Assembly: GCA_030612725.1 (NCBI GenBank)
Contig: JAUWNJ010000009.1
Span: 1-64,000 of the forward strand
DNA: 64,000 nt
Reading direction: 5' to 3'
From: Planctomycetales bacterium
GTDB lineage: Bacteria; Planctomycetota; Phycisphaerae; SM23-33
The notes under the pieces were generated by a model. The model ran no database searches, was not told where the DNA came from, and worked only from the letters and a program-made list of their open reading frames with translations. Positions 41,962-50,838 of the stretch are shown here, one piece after another. A program made the position numbers and the translations under genes. Numbering within the stretch: position 1 is the first letter of the stretch; each line of letters opens with the position of its first letter.

Positions 41962-44496
41962 ATGGAAGAGCATTTCGGTGATGAAGTTGCGAAAATGCGT
42001 GCGGAGATTGCTTCGCTTCAGAAACGGCTGCTCGAACTGGAACGTCGAATAAGCGGGCAGGCTGAACCTGCAAAGCCGCCTTTACCATCTCCTAAACCGC
42101 CGCCACCGCCGCTTCCGCAGCGGTCAGTTGTCGAGGCTGTTCCGTCGGGCGAACCGCCTGTCGTGTCGTTACCGCCTTCGGCTCCCGAGCCTGCGACTGC
42201 TGACGAACCTGCAAAAAAGAAACCTGCCTTATCGCTGGAGCAGCGGGTGGGGGCGAGTTGGCTTAACAAAATCGGAATCGTCGTGCTGATCCTGGCGGCG
42301 GTGTTCTTCTTTCAGTATGCAGCCCAACAAGGCTGGATCAGTCCGACGATTCGTGTTGTCGTAGTGGCGCTGGCGGGTTTGGCGCTGCTTGTGGCGGGCG
42401 AATGGACGTTTCGCAAGGCGATGCGAATGTTCGCAACCGGCGCGACCGGCGGGGGCATTGCCCTGCTGTACGCGGCTGTTTACGCCGCCAGTCCGAAATT
42501 CTACAGCCTGGTGGATACGCCGACCGCCTTCGCCCTGATGTGCGCGGTAACGCTGATTGGCGTGCTGCTGAGCCTGCGGAGCGGGACATCGGCGACGGCT
42601 ATTCTCGTCCAGATCGGCGCGTATGCGACGCCGATGCTGCTGAGTACCGGACGCGACGAGCAGGTAGTCCTGATGATATACCTGATAGTGCTGGCTGTCG
42701 GTTTCCTGACAGTCTCCGCCGTCAAAAAATGGAACACGCTGGCGCCGATCGCGCTGGCCGGCACGATGCTGCTGTTTGGCGGATGGTTCTTCACCTACTA
42801 CCGCGGCGTCTTATGGGTAAGGACTTCCGCGTTCGCCTGGTCGCTGTTCGGTCTGTTTCTCATCTATGCGGTAGCCGCTACGTGGGTCAGGCGGGCGCAT
42901 CAGTTCACCGGCATCGCTGTAACGGCTTTGGGCGGGGCGGGGTTAGTGCTGCTCTGGTTTGGAATGAACGATGATATGGCCGCCATCGAAATGGTGGGTC
43001 ATCTGGTAACGCTGGATGCGATTATTTTGGCAGCCTGTCTGCTGCGGCGGTGGCACTGGCTGCGAGCGGGTGTACTGTTCTGGACGGCGGTAACTGTCTT
43101 TTTCGTCATCGACCAATGCCAATGGTTCGACGAGATTGGTTCCGATAGATTCTTTTCTACCTGGATATGGATATTCTTCGGGCTGTTCACTGTCGATATT
43201 CTCATTCGCGCGTGGTGGCGAAATCGTCGGACGAACGAGCGGCTCGATGCGGTTCTGGCAACGGCTGCGACGGCGGTGATGTTCGCCGCGACGTACGCAC
43301 TCCTGAATGACAATTACGAAAAATGGATGGGTCTTTACACAGCCATACTGGCTGTGGCGGCGATTGCATTGGCGATTGGTCTGCTCCGGTTTGGACGGCG
43401 GAGAATCCTGGGATATGCATACCTTGGCCAGGGGCTGGTCCTGCTGACGCTGGCGATGCCGATTCAGTTCGACAAGGCCTCGCTGACCATCGCGTGGGCG
43501 TCGCAGGCAGCCGTTGCGATGTTGCTCGCCCGCCGGTTGAACATAAGGCTGCTGCTGGCGAAGTCGCCGATTGTGCTGATATTGGCCATTGCGCATTTCG
43601 TCATGATAGACATGCCTGACGACGCCCGGCTTGCCGCGGTGATGATGACCGTCGGCGGCGTGGAGATTATCTGGTTGATGCTCCTGGCGGCGGGACTGAC
43701 GGTTTCGGCGTTTGTCTCAGCGGCGCTGGTTCCCGTCGGCAAGGATAACAAATATATAGCCTGCGGTTTGGTTTGGCTTGGAGCCGGCGTATGGGTCTGG
43801 CAAACGTGCATGAACCTCCCGGCAGTGGCGGTTACGTGGTGGTGGCTGATGCTGGCGTCTCTTGTAGCAGCCGCTGGACTTTGGAGGCGTCGAGAATGGC
43901 TGGCAGGAAGCGCCGGCGTAATGCTGGCGGCGGTGGCGGGGAAAATACTCGCTTACGATACTTTGTACCTGAATCTTGAGGGGGTAATCCAGGCCGATAG
44001 ATTCGTCGCTCTGAATTGGCAGTTTGCCGCCGGTGTTGCGATTGGCGCGATATGCCTGCTGTACGCGAAGGCCCTTTCGCGCCGGTTCCGCGACTGGAAA
44101 GACGCCGGCGTTATACAAACGGTCTCGGTATTGCTGAGTGCGTTGCTGGTGGTGTGGGTTGGAAGTTTCGAAGTGAACCGTTACTTCACCAAGCCACCGG
44201 CGGACCTTCCGATAAACGCCGAACAGGCAGAGCAGATGGCCTATTCGATCTGGTGGGCTGTCTATGCCGCAGGGCTGTTAATCGTGGGTTTTGTAACACG
44301 TTATTCGCCGGTTCGATATTTCGCTCTGGCGATCTTCGCCGTTACGCTGGGAAAGGTTTTTCTGGTCGATATGTCTGATATTGAAGCCGGTTATCGCATC
44401 GCGTCATTCCTTGCCCTTGGCGTGCTGCTCCTGGCGGCATCGTTTCTGTACCAGCGATACTTCCGTGAGGCACTGGCCAAGTGGGACAAAAGATAG
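41962..44496 (+). CDS. DUF2339 polytopic membrane protein
   Basis: The ATG at 41962 (MEEHFGDEVAKMRAEIASLQ) has AAGGAG ten bases upstream; the frame is open farther upstream only through palindrome A. A coiled-coil stretch (residues 8-35) and a proline-rich linker lead to LSLEQRVGASWLNKIGIVVLILAAVFFFQYA, the conserved entry of DUF2339, followed by some 20-25 hydrophobic spans up to residue 844. The family is widespread and uncharacterised; a role in transport or envelope maintenance has not been shown. The gene is bracketed by palindromes A and B. Confidence 0.85.
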   Translation: MEEHFGDEVAKMRAEIASLQKRLLELERRISGQAEPAKPPLPSPKPPPPPLPQRSVVEAVPSGEPPVVSLPPSAPEPATADEPAKKKPALSLEQRVGASWLNKIGIVVLILAAVFFFQYAAQQGWISPTIRVVVVALAGLALLVAGEWTFRKAMRMFATGATGGGIALLYAAVYAASPKFYSLVDTPTAFALMCAVTLIGVLLSLRSGTSATAILVQIGAYATPMLLSTGRDEQVVLMIYLIVLAVGFLTVSAVKKWNTLAPIALAGTMLLFGGWFFTYYRGVLWVRTSAFAWSLFGLFLIYAVAATWVRRAHQFTGIAVTALGGAGLVLLWFGMNDDMAAIEMVGHLVTLDAIILAACLLRRWHWLRAGVLFWTAVTVFFVIDQCQWFDEIGSDRFFSTWIWIFFGLFTVDILIRAWWRNRRTNERLDAVLATAATAVMFAATYALLNDNYEKWMGLYTAILAVAAIALAIGLLRFGRRRILGYAYLGQGLVLLTLAMPIQFDKASLTIAWASQAAVAMLLARRLNIRLLLAKSPIVLILAIAHFVMIDMPDDARLAAVMMTVGGVEIIWLMLLAAGLTVSAFVSAALVPVGKDNKYIACGLVWLGAGVWVWQTCMNLPAVAVTWWWLMLASLVAAAGLWRRREWLAGSAGVMLAAVAGKILAYDTLYLNLEGVIQADRFVALNWQFAAGVAIGAICLLYAKALSRRFRDWKDAGVIQTVSVLLSALLVVWVGSFEVNRYFTKPPADLPINAEQAEQMAYSIWWAVYAAGLLIVGFVTRYSPVRYFALAIFAVTLGKVFLVDMSDIEAGYRIASFLALGVLLLAASFLYQRYFREALAKWDKR

Positions 44497-44575
44497 GGTG
44501 CCGTGGTCGCGGTGTTTGCGACCACGTTCACGTTCGCATATCCGCGTGGCCGCAAACACCGCGGCCACGGCACCC
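44496..44575. repeat. Long palindrome B, between convergent gene ends
   Basis: Arms of 31 bases (44496-44526 and 44545-44575) match at all but two positions around an 18-base loop. The left arm begins on the last base of the DUF2339 stop codon, and the right arm ends six bases before the end of the inositol-phosphate synthase gene, so it fills the gap and could end transcription from both sides. The core is shared, inverted, with palindrome A. Confidence 0.8.
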
Positions 44576-44580
44576 GGCCG

Positions 44581-45750
44581 CTACTTGGCGACTGTGGAGG
44601 TTTTGTCTTGCGGGGCGGGTTCGTAGGTTCCTTCCACCGCTGCCTGACTGTTGGTGGCGATGAAGTCTTCGAGCATCTGGTAAGCTTCGGCGTCGGTGAA
44701 CTGCTTCGGGGGGTGCTTCATTGTATAAGCGGAAACTTCGATTAATGGGCCTGCAAGTCCTCGCTCGCGGGCGAGTTTGCAGCAGCGGATGGCGTCGATC
44801 GTCTCGCCTGCGGAATTGGGCGAATCCTCCACACTCAAACGCAGTTCGATATTCAACGGCACACCGCCGAAACCCCGACCCTCAAGCCGGCAGAAGCATA
44901 TCTTGTTGTCCTTCTGCCAGGCGACGAAATCGCTCGGCCCGATGTGAACGGCGTCTGCAGGGAGTGGCACGTCGAGTTGCGACTGGACGGCCTCGGTCTT
45001 GGAGATTTTCTTGGAGGTCAGGCGCGAGCGGTTGAGCATATTGAGGAAGTCGGTATTTCCGCCGGTGTTGAGTTGGTAAGTGGCGTCGATTTTCGCGCCG
45101 CGGTCGTGCATGAGTCTGGCAAGGACGCGGTGGACGATGGTCGCGCCGACCTGGGCCTTTACGTCGTCTCCGATGCACGGGATACCGGCCTGGGTGAATC
45201 GCTCGGCCCAGCCGGGGTTCGATACGATGAAAACGGGCATGCAGTTTATCAAACTAACGCCGGCTTCGAGGCAGCATTCGGCGTAGAACTCGGTGGCCTG
45301 TTGCGAGCCTACGGGCAGGTAGTTCATGAGGATTTCGGCGCCGCTGTCGCGCAGGAGTTTGACGATATCTTCGGCAGATGCTTCGGGTTTATCGGCGACG
45401 ACGAAACGCTGATGTTCAGGCCAGTCCTGCATATGTTCGGCTACGCCGTCCAGGATGTTTCCCATCGTAACGATCAGGTCGTCGTAGCGGAAATTGTCGT
45501 AGATGACCTTGGTATTGTTCGGCGCCGCGAAGACGGCTTCGTGCAGAGGCTTGCCTACCTTGCGGGCGTCGATGTCTATTGCTGCGACGATTTCTATATC
45601 GCCGGCGCGGTAGTGGTGAATCTCCGGATGCAGCAGTCCTACGCTCTCGGCAGCGGCTTCGTCGGGCGCGTCGTCGTAGTAATGAATCCCCTGAATCAGA
45701 GAAGAAGCGCAGTTGCCGATTCCAACTATAGCTACGCGAATCTTTTCCAT
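44581..45750 (-). CDS. ino1: myo-Inositol-1-phosphate synthase
   Basis: The enzyme turns glucose-6-phosphate into inositol-1-phosphate with catalytic NAD+. MEKIRVAIVGIGNCASSLIQG is the NAD-binding start, AAIDIDARKVGKPLHEAVF and LRDSGAEILMNYLPVGSQQATEFYAECCLEAG are family blocks, and TGGNTDFLNM is the conserved active-site segment. The 389-residue length fits the short prokaryotic (actinobacterial/archaeal) class. With the CDP-alcohol phosphatidyltransferase 3.5 kb away it may serve inositol lipids or inositol-based solutes. Confidence 0.92.
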   Translation of the reverse strand: MEKIRVAIVGIGNCASSLIQGIHYYDDAPDEAAAESVGLLHPEIHHYRAGDIEIVAAIDIDARKVGKPLHEAVFAAPNNTKVIYDNFRYDDLIVTMGNILDGVAEHMQDWPEHQRFVVADKPEASAEDIVKLLRDSGAEILMNYLPVGSQQATEFYAECCLEAGVSLINCMPVFIVSNPGWAERFTQAGIPCIGDDVKAQVGATIVHRVLARLMHDRGAKIDATYQLNTGGNTDFLNMLNRSRLTSKKISKTEAVQSQLDVPLPADAVHIGPSDFVAWQKDNKICFCRLEGRGFGGVPLNIELRLSVEDSPNSAGETIDAIRCCKLARERGLAGPLIEVSAYTMKHPPKQFTDAEAYQMLEDFIATNSQAAVEGTYEPAPQDKTSTVAK

Positions 45751-45845
45751 CGTATTACCCGCTTCCTTTACTGTTATGGTTCATCTGTTGATTGTAACGC
45801 GGATATGCGTTTTCGTCAAGAAATTGGAAACGGTCAAACAAAACA

Positions 45846-46421
45846 TTAGCAGGGATGCAGGTGTATGAGGAATTCGGTGTTTCCGCCTTTTCCCCGTAGC
45901 GGGCTGGTCATCGTTGCCAGTATGGCAAAGCCCATTTTTTCGAGTTCCCGGCAGGTTTGGGTGCAAATGTCCGTCGTCTGTTGAGGATCGAGCACTTCCC
46001 GACTTGGGGCTTTTTTCCCGTGGTTCGGCATCTTCGCCAGTTCGTAGTGCGGTTTGAGCAGCGAGACGATGCTGCCTCCGTCGGTCAGCCAGCGGGCGGC
46101 GGCTGGGATTATCAGTCGTTGCGGCGTGAAGGCTACATCGACGACAACCAGGTGAACCTTTTCGTCCGGCTCGTCGGCGTAGAGTGCGTTTGTCCGCTCC
46201 ATCACGACGACGCGCTCGTCTTTTCGGAGTTTCCACGCCAGGCAGCCGTAGCCGGTATCGACGGCGAAGACCTTTGCTGCCCCGGCTTGGAGCAGGCAAT
46301 CGGTGAACCCCCCGACGTTAGCGCCGAAGTCGGCGCATGTCAGACCGGTAACGTCGATGTCGAAGGCGATCAGAGCGGCGTGAAGTTTCTCCCCGCCACG
46401 GGATGTGAATTGGCTTTTCAA
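45846..46421 (-). CDS. TlyA/FtsJ-like rRNA methyltransferase without S4 domain
   Basis: The sequence starts MKSQFTSRGGEKLHAALIAF, which is where the methyltransferase part of TlyA begins (YVSRGGLKLxxAL), and continues with CADFGANVGGFTDCLLQAGA (SAM-binding), FAVDTGYGCLAWKLR, VVVMERTNA and LVVVDVAFTPQRLIIPA. TlyA proteins 2'-O-methylate rRNA and normally carry an N-terminal S4 RNA-binding domain of about 60 residues. Here the chain is only 191 residues and has none. Either RNA binding is provided otherwise or the target differs. Confidence 0.82.
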   Translation of the reverse strand: MKSQFTSRGGEKLHAALIAFDIDVTGLTCADFGANVGGFTDCLLQAGAAKVFAVDTGYGCLAWKLRKDERVVVMERTNALYADEPDEKVHLVVVDVAFTPQRLIIPAAARWLTDGGSIVSLLKPHYELAKMPNHGKKAPSREVLDPQQTTDICTQTCRELEKMGFAILATMTSPLRGKGGNTEFLIHLHPC

Positions 46422-46527
46422 GTAATTTCACGGTCGCCGACATCGTAACACGAGCGTCTCACGCAGTGACGCTACGCATCGCCCGCGATTAAAGAAAACA
46501 TGACCGAGACGGCCATGGCACGTCGCG

Positions 46528-46797
46528 TTAACCGACGGAAATTTTTTCCAGACGTTTCGCCAGGCGGGATTTCTTCCGGGCTGCGGTGTTTTTGTGGATC
46601 GTACCCTTGGCGGCGATTTTATCCAGACGCTTATAGACGGTTTTCAACTGCGTCGCAGCCTCATCGGTCTTACCGTCGGCGACGGCTTCGTCGAACGCGC
46701 GAACGCTGTCCTTGACGGCCGATTTTCGCCAGCGATTAATCAGACGACGTTTTTCATTCTGTCGTATGCGCTTCTTTGCGGAATTCGAATGTGCCAC
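46528..46797 (-). CDS. rpsT: 30S ribosomal protein S20
   Basis: The 89-residue basic protein MAHSNSAKKRIRQNEKRRLINRWRK...RLDKIAAKGTIHKNTAARKKSRLAKRLEK matches S20 throughout; the KGTIHKNTAARKKSRL block is diagnostic. It binds 16S rRNA early in small-subunit assembly. It stands alone, with GGAGAA before its start. A small hairpin (AGCGTC/GACGCT, 46453-46473) lies downstream but has no T run. Confidence 0.97.
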   Translation of the reverse strand: MAHSNSAKKRIRQNEKRRLINRWRKSAVKDSVRAFDEAVADGKTDEAATQLKTVYKRLDKIAAKGTIHKNTAARKKSRLAKRLEKISVG

Positions 46798-46972
46798 TTA
46801 AAGGTTCTCCTGTCAGTTATATTCGCCCCGCAACGGCGAGGCGAACGGGCACTATATCCGATAAAAACGGGAAATGCCACCTAATTTTCTTATTAAAACC
46901 CTCGGCCCGCGGAAAAGGAGAAGCACTCCGTGGGCCGGGGATACGTACCGATTTTCAATTTCCAATTGCCAG

Positions 46973-48199
46973 TTAGCGTTTCCGTCGTCGAATCAGGACG
47001 CCGATTCCGCCGATTCCAAGAATAACCATCGTTGCCGGTTCGGGAATCTGGATTAACTGTCCGCCGGTTCCACCGTCGAAGACACGGCCGTCGCCCGTAT
47101 AGGCGCTCGGCGTTTCGCCGTTCAGGTAGTAAAGCGTCAGGCCGCTCAGGTCGAGTGTCGAACCGGCTAATATGTCGAGGGTCTCGACGTAGAGGACCTC
47201 GGCCAGTGCGTCCTGCTGGTTGTTCGACGCATCGACCAGTGTCAGGTTGGAGCCTTTGGTGGCGGTTCCGACCGTCAGGCCTTCCAGTGCGAAGTTCTCG
47301 GTCAACCCAGCCATAACAGCGCCAAGGTCAGCGCCGCCGACTTCGCAGTTGGCCGTCTTGTCGGTGCCGTTCTCGAACACGAAGGTAATGTTGTTGAGTC
47401 CGGCCAGACCTGTCACGGAAGCGTCGGTTGTCCTGTTCTCGATGTAGGTGTTCCCGCCGGTCAGGCGGATACTGGAACCTGTAACAGCCGTAACTTTGAC
47501 GTTGGCCCACGTGTCATGCTCGCCGAACTTGACGCCGCCATTGTTGAAGTAGATGTTGGCCGAGTTATCCAGAATGTTGAACTCACTCGTGTTGGTCGTA
47601 CCGCTGACAGACATCTTCCAACCATGGAACGCTCCGCCGCTAACGTTGGCGATGCCTTTGCCGCCGCCGTAGCCGATCATTACGCCTGTACCACTGTTGA
47701 AGTCGCCGCCACTGAAGTTGAGAGTGCCGGTGGCGCCGTTGTTATAGCCGATGCCTGTGCCATAACCGTAGAAATTGCCCCCGGTCATGTTCAGCGTGCC
47801 GTTACCGCCGGCATCGCGGCCAACGTAGCTCCAGGTGGCCTTGTACCAGGAGCCGGCGCCAACATTTACGACGCCCGTTCCGCCGGCGTAACCGACGTAG
47901 GCACTAGTCAGGGTATTGTAGAATCCGGCGCCGGCGCCGGCTATGGTCATCGTACCGGAACCAGTCGATGTGCCGACGTACAGAGTATTTGCCGCGCAAC
48001 GGGGGGCGGCATCAGATACGCATATCCCGCCGTTTTCGATATAGACCATGTCGGCGGTTGTCGGCGTGCCATTGGGGCTCCATGCGGTGGTTGTGTTCCA
48101 GTTACCATTGGCGACGTTCCAGTAGTAATCTGTGGCTTGGGCCTGTCCGGCCAGTGCTAACATCACCACTACTGCCAATAAAATCGTTGCATTTCTCAT
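46973..48199 (-). CDS. PEP-CTERM protein with glycine-rich autotransporter-like repeats
   Basis: The ATG at 48199 (MRNATILLAVVVMLALAGQAQA) follows AGGAGAG and gives a signal peptide; longer in-frame extensions lack one. YYWNVANGNWNTTTAWSPNGTPTTADMVYIENGG resembles the start of PEP-CTERM/autotransporter-repeat surface proteins. Glycine-rich repeats follow, such as GGNGTLNMTGGNFYGYGTG and GATGTLNFSGGDFNSGTG, which suggest a beta-helix. IPEPATMVILGIGGIGVLIRRRKR is the sorting signal. The 408-residue protein is probably processed by exosortase and exported to the cell surface. Confidence 0.85.
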   Translation of the reverse strand: MRNATILLAVVVMLALAGQAQATDYYWNVANGNWNTTTAWSPNGTPTTADMVYIENGGICVSDAAPRCAANTLYVGTSTGSGTMTIAGAGAGFYNTLTSAYVGYAGGTGVVNVGAGSWYKATWSYVGRDAGGNGTLNMTGGNFYGYGTGIGYNNGATGTLNFSGGDFNSGTGVMIGYGGGKGIANVSGGAFHGWKMSVSGTTNTSEFNILDNSANIYFNNGGVKFGEHDTWANVKVTAVTGSSIRLTGGNTYIENRTTDASVTGLAGLNNITFVFENGTDKTANCEVGGADLGAVMAGLTENFALEGLTVGTATKGSNLTLVDASNNQQDALAEVLYVETLDILAGSTLDLSGLTLYYLNGETPSAYTGDGRVFDGGTGGQLIQIPEPATMVILGIGGIGVLIRRRKR

Positions 48200-48477
48200 T
48201 TTTGCTCTCCTAATAAAAAAGACTCTCCGAAATGTTCCCTCCTTCGCGCTGCGTTGCGCAAAAGCAGAGTCGGCGGACCATCCGCCAAACCAAAAATCCG
48301 AATTGATTCCACCTCCCTTCCTCTCTACCAAACTGACTTGCAAAAACACATCAGACTCTTTTACGATTCTATCCGACTTATGATTTTATCCGAGTTTCCT
48401 ATTGAGTCAAGACCGCTTTGGGGTTAATATTTTTTCTGTTTGCGACAAACAAAAACACCATACTTTGGAGCCCGAAA
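48200..48477. promoter_or_regulatory. Divergent promoter region with direct repeats
   Basis: The gap between the PEP-CTERM gene and the AraC-type regulator holds TATCCGA twice in direct orientation (48370-48376 and 48387-48393, 17 bases apart). AraC-family proteins bind direct repeats, so this could be an operator for the adjacent regulator. The rest shows no clear promoter. Confidence 0.4.
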
Positions 48478-49647
48478 ATGAAGTGTCTAAAAAGAGTCGT
48501 AGCGGATATCCCTTTGGAGTTTCGGTTTGCCCGTCAGGTTATCCGGGGCGTTTATCGGTACGCCCAATCGCACTGTCAATGGGTGCTCGGTATCGGATTG
48601 CCCCGCAGACCCGGCAGTGTATTGCGAGACAAAAGCGTAGTCGGAATAATCTCAATGCGTCAGCCCGGCGATTACGTGCCCGTCGCTCAGAATTATGGCT
48701 TGAAGGCGGTTGGAACAGGGATGTGGACGGATGTACGGGAGTTCACTGCTTTGCCGTACGTGGACGTGGACCCGAATGCGATAGGTGAAATGGCCGCTGA
48801 TTATTTCATCGAGCGAGGTTTTCGCAGTTTCGGGATGTTCACCACTGCTGATTGCTTCCACGGTCAGTCTCGCGGCGAGGCCTTTGTCGCAGCGTTGCGA
48901 CGACGGAAACTTCCCTGTGACATATTCGACCCCAAAAAGAAATACCCGTCACGCGGCAAACCGTTGTCCACCGTTACCGATTACAACGAATGCATACGCC
49001 GCTGGCTGGTGGGTCTGGCCAAACCGCTGGCCGTCTTCACCCTCAACGACCCCATCGGAGCGTGGATATGCGCAATATGCTATAGGAGCGATATCCGCGT
49101 CCCGGAGGAAGTCGCCGTCCTCGGCGCCGACAACGACGAGATATTCTGCAATATATGCGGCCCGCCTCTTTCCAGTATCCGGATGCCGGTCGAGCAGGTC
49201 GGTTATGAAGCGGCCAGGCTTCTGGACGCCATGCTCCGAGGCAGGAGAGTTCCCAAGCGTCCCATCCTGCTTCCGCCGATAGATGTGGTAACGCGACAGA
49301 GCACCGACATAATGGCTGTCGATGACCGCCGTTTCGTCGAGGCAGTGCGGTTCATCCGCGAGCACGCCTGCGAAGGCATTCGCGTCAAGCACGTAACAGC
49401 GGCGTCAACGCTGCCGAAACGAATGATGGAGCGGCAGTTCAAGGAGATACTTGGACGAGGCCCGTTCGCGGAGATCCGCCGGGTCCAGGTCGAAAGGATT
49501 AAAATGCTCCTGTCGCAGACCGACAAGACGCTTGAGGCAATAGCGCCGGATTGCGGATTCGGTAACATTTCGCACATGAGCGTGGCGTTCAAAAAGGCCA
49601 CCGGCATGGCGCCCGGGGCATACCGCAGGCAGTTCCGAAGCCGATGA
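48478..49647 (+). CDS. XylR-like transcriptional regulator (LacI-type sensor, AraC-type HTH)
   Basis: The ATG at 48478 (MKCLKRVVADIPLEFRF) has GGAG nine bases upstream. Residues about 5-270 form a periplasmic-binding-protein-like sensor as in LacI/XylR (VDVDPNAIGEMAADYFIERGFRSFGMF, VAVLGADNDEIFCN, LSSIRMPVEQVGYEAARLLD). The last 100 residues are an AraC domain with two helix-turn-helix units, ending TLEAIAPDCGFGNISHMSVAFKKATGMAPGAYRR in part. Such proteins activate sugar-catabolism genes when sugar binds. The adjacent GH130 genes are the likely targets. Confidence 0.9.
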   Translation: MKCLKRVVADIPLEFRFARQVIRGVYRYAQSHCQWVLGIGLPRRPGSVLRDKSVVGIISMRQPGDYVPVAQNYGLKAVGTGMWTDVREFTALPYVDVDPNAIGEMAADYFIERGFRSFGMFTTADCFHGQSRGEAFVAALRRRKLPCDIFDPKKKYPSRGKPLSTVTDYNECIRRWLVGLAKPLAVFTLNDPIGAWICAICYRSDIRVPEEVAVLGADNDEIFCNICGPPLSSIRMPVEQVGYEAARLLDAMLRGRRVPKRPILLPPIDVVTRQSTDIMAVDDRRFVEAVRFIREHACEGIRVKHVTAASTLPKRMMERQFKEILGRGPFAEIRRVQVERIKMLLSQTDKTLEAIAPDCGFGNISHMSVAFKKATGMAPGAYRRQFRSR

Positions 49648-49714
49648 ATCGATTGCGGGATGCCTGATATTCTGTAATTCGTTTCCCGAAAAGTAGTAAT
49701 GCGTGTCGGCGAAT

Positions 49715-49756
49715 TGTCCGATGTTGTATCGGGACATGGTGTGAGTGTATGTACAC
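49715..49756. promoter_or_regulatory. Palindromic candidate operators upstream of the GH130 genes
   Basis: TGTCCGAT...ATCGGGACA (49715-49736) is an imperfect inverted repeat and GTGTA-TG-TACAC (49745-49756) a perfect 12-bp palindrome. Both lie in the 225-base gap before the first GH130 gene and could bind its regulator. Confidence 0.35.
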
Positions 49757-49872
49757 AAAAGGCGCCGATTATGGCGAGTAGGGATGGATATTCTCCGCGA
49801 TCACGCCGGGGCCACTTCAAGGCAAGTTCGTGGCGACTTTTTTACCGCAATTATCACCAAGGAATAGTCTAA

Positions 49873-50835
49873 ATGATTCTAAGGAAGAAAAAAGTCAAAG
49901 GCCGTGGGGCCGAAGCAAGCCAGGACGTAATCACGAGATGCCCGAGTAACCCCCTGATTTCACTGGGCGATCTGCCTTTCCGATGCAGCGATATCTGGAA
50001 CGCCGGCCTGGTTCGGTTCAAGAACGATTACCTTCTGCTGATAACGGTCGAGACGCTCGTAGGGCAATATGCTATTTATCGCGCCACCAGTCGGAACGGG
50101 AAGGATTTTACCGTTGATGCCGAACCGTTCATGTCCCCGGCACAAAGCGGTCCGAGGCGCGCGGACGAAAGTATCGGCGTCCGCGACCCGCGTATCACGC
50201 TAATGGATGGATGGTATTACATTACCTATGTAGCCGACGGGGACCATGGGTTGCGTCTTGGACTTGCAAAGACGAAAGATTTTCAATCGGTGGAGCATAT
50301 TGCTTATATCTCACAGGTGGATGTCAAGAACGGTATCCTCTTTCCACGGAAGGTCGGCGGGAAGTATCTCCTTTTGAAGCGTCCGGATGCCGGGTCGAGC
50401 ATATGGTTGAGTTACTCGAACGATCTTGTGTTTTGGGGTTCTTCGACGGTGGTAATGACCCCTCGTGGAGGGTACTGGGATTCCAACCGCATAGGCGCTG
50501 CTGCCCCTCCGATCGAGATTGATGAAGGGTGGCTTTTGATTTATTACGGCGAGAAGGTTACTTCAGCCGGTCCCCTGGTGCGCCTTGGAGCGGCAATCCT
50601 TGACCGGGGAAATCCGACCCGCGTCCTTGCCAGGTCCAATATCCCAATCCTCACGCCACGCGAGAGATATGAGCGAATAGGCGATGTGCCGAACGTCGTA
50701 TTTTCCTGCGGCGCGCTTCTGGAGGACGAGAAGATAGACCTGTATTACGGAGCCTCCGATTCCTGCATCTGCCGGGGGTCAGCGCCGCTGAAAGACGTCC
50801 TGCGGGTATGTTTCGAGAGCGAAAGGGAGTATTAG
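49873..50835 (+). CDS. GH130 mannosylglycan phosphorylase-like enzyme (first copy)
   Basis: GH130 enzymes phosphorolyse or hydrolyse beta-mannosides. The 320-residue five-bladed propeller shows IGVRDPRITLMDGWYYITYV, where the Asp in GxxDPR is the general acid region, then YWDSNRIGAAAPPIEIDEGWLLIYYGEK and RERYERIGDVPNVVFSCGALLEDEKIDLYYGASDSCI in pieces typical of the family. AAGGAA precedes the start. It is followed after three bases by a paralogue, so the two are co-expressed and may act on different linkages of the same glycan. Confidence 0.9.
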   Translation: MILRKKKVKGRGAEASQDVITRCPSNPLISLGDLPFRCSDIWNAGLVRFKNDYLLLITVETLVGQYAIYRATSRNGKDFTVDAEPFMSPAQSGPRRADESIGVRDPRITLMDGWYYITYVADGDHGLRLGLAKTKDFQSVEHIAYISQVDVKNGILFPRKVGGKYLLLKRPDAGSSIWLSYSNDLVFWGSSTVVMTPRGGYWDSNRIGAAAPPIEIDEGWLLIYYGEKVTSAGPLVRLGAAILDRGNPTRVLARSNIPILTPRERYERIGDVPNVVFSCGALLEDEKIDLYYGASDSCICRGSAPLKDVLRVCFESEREY

Positions 50836-50838
50836 AAA

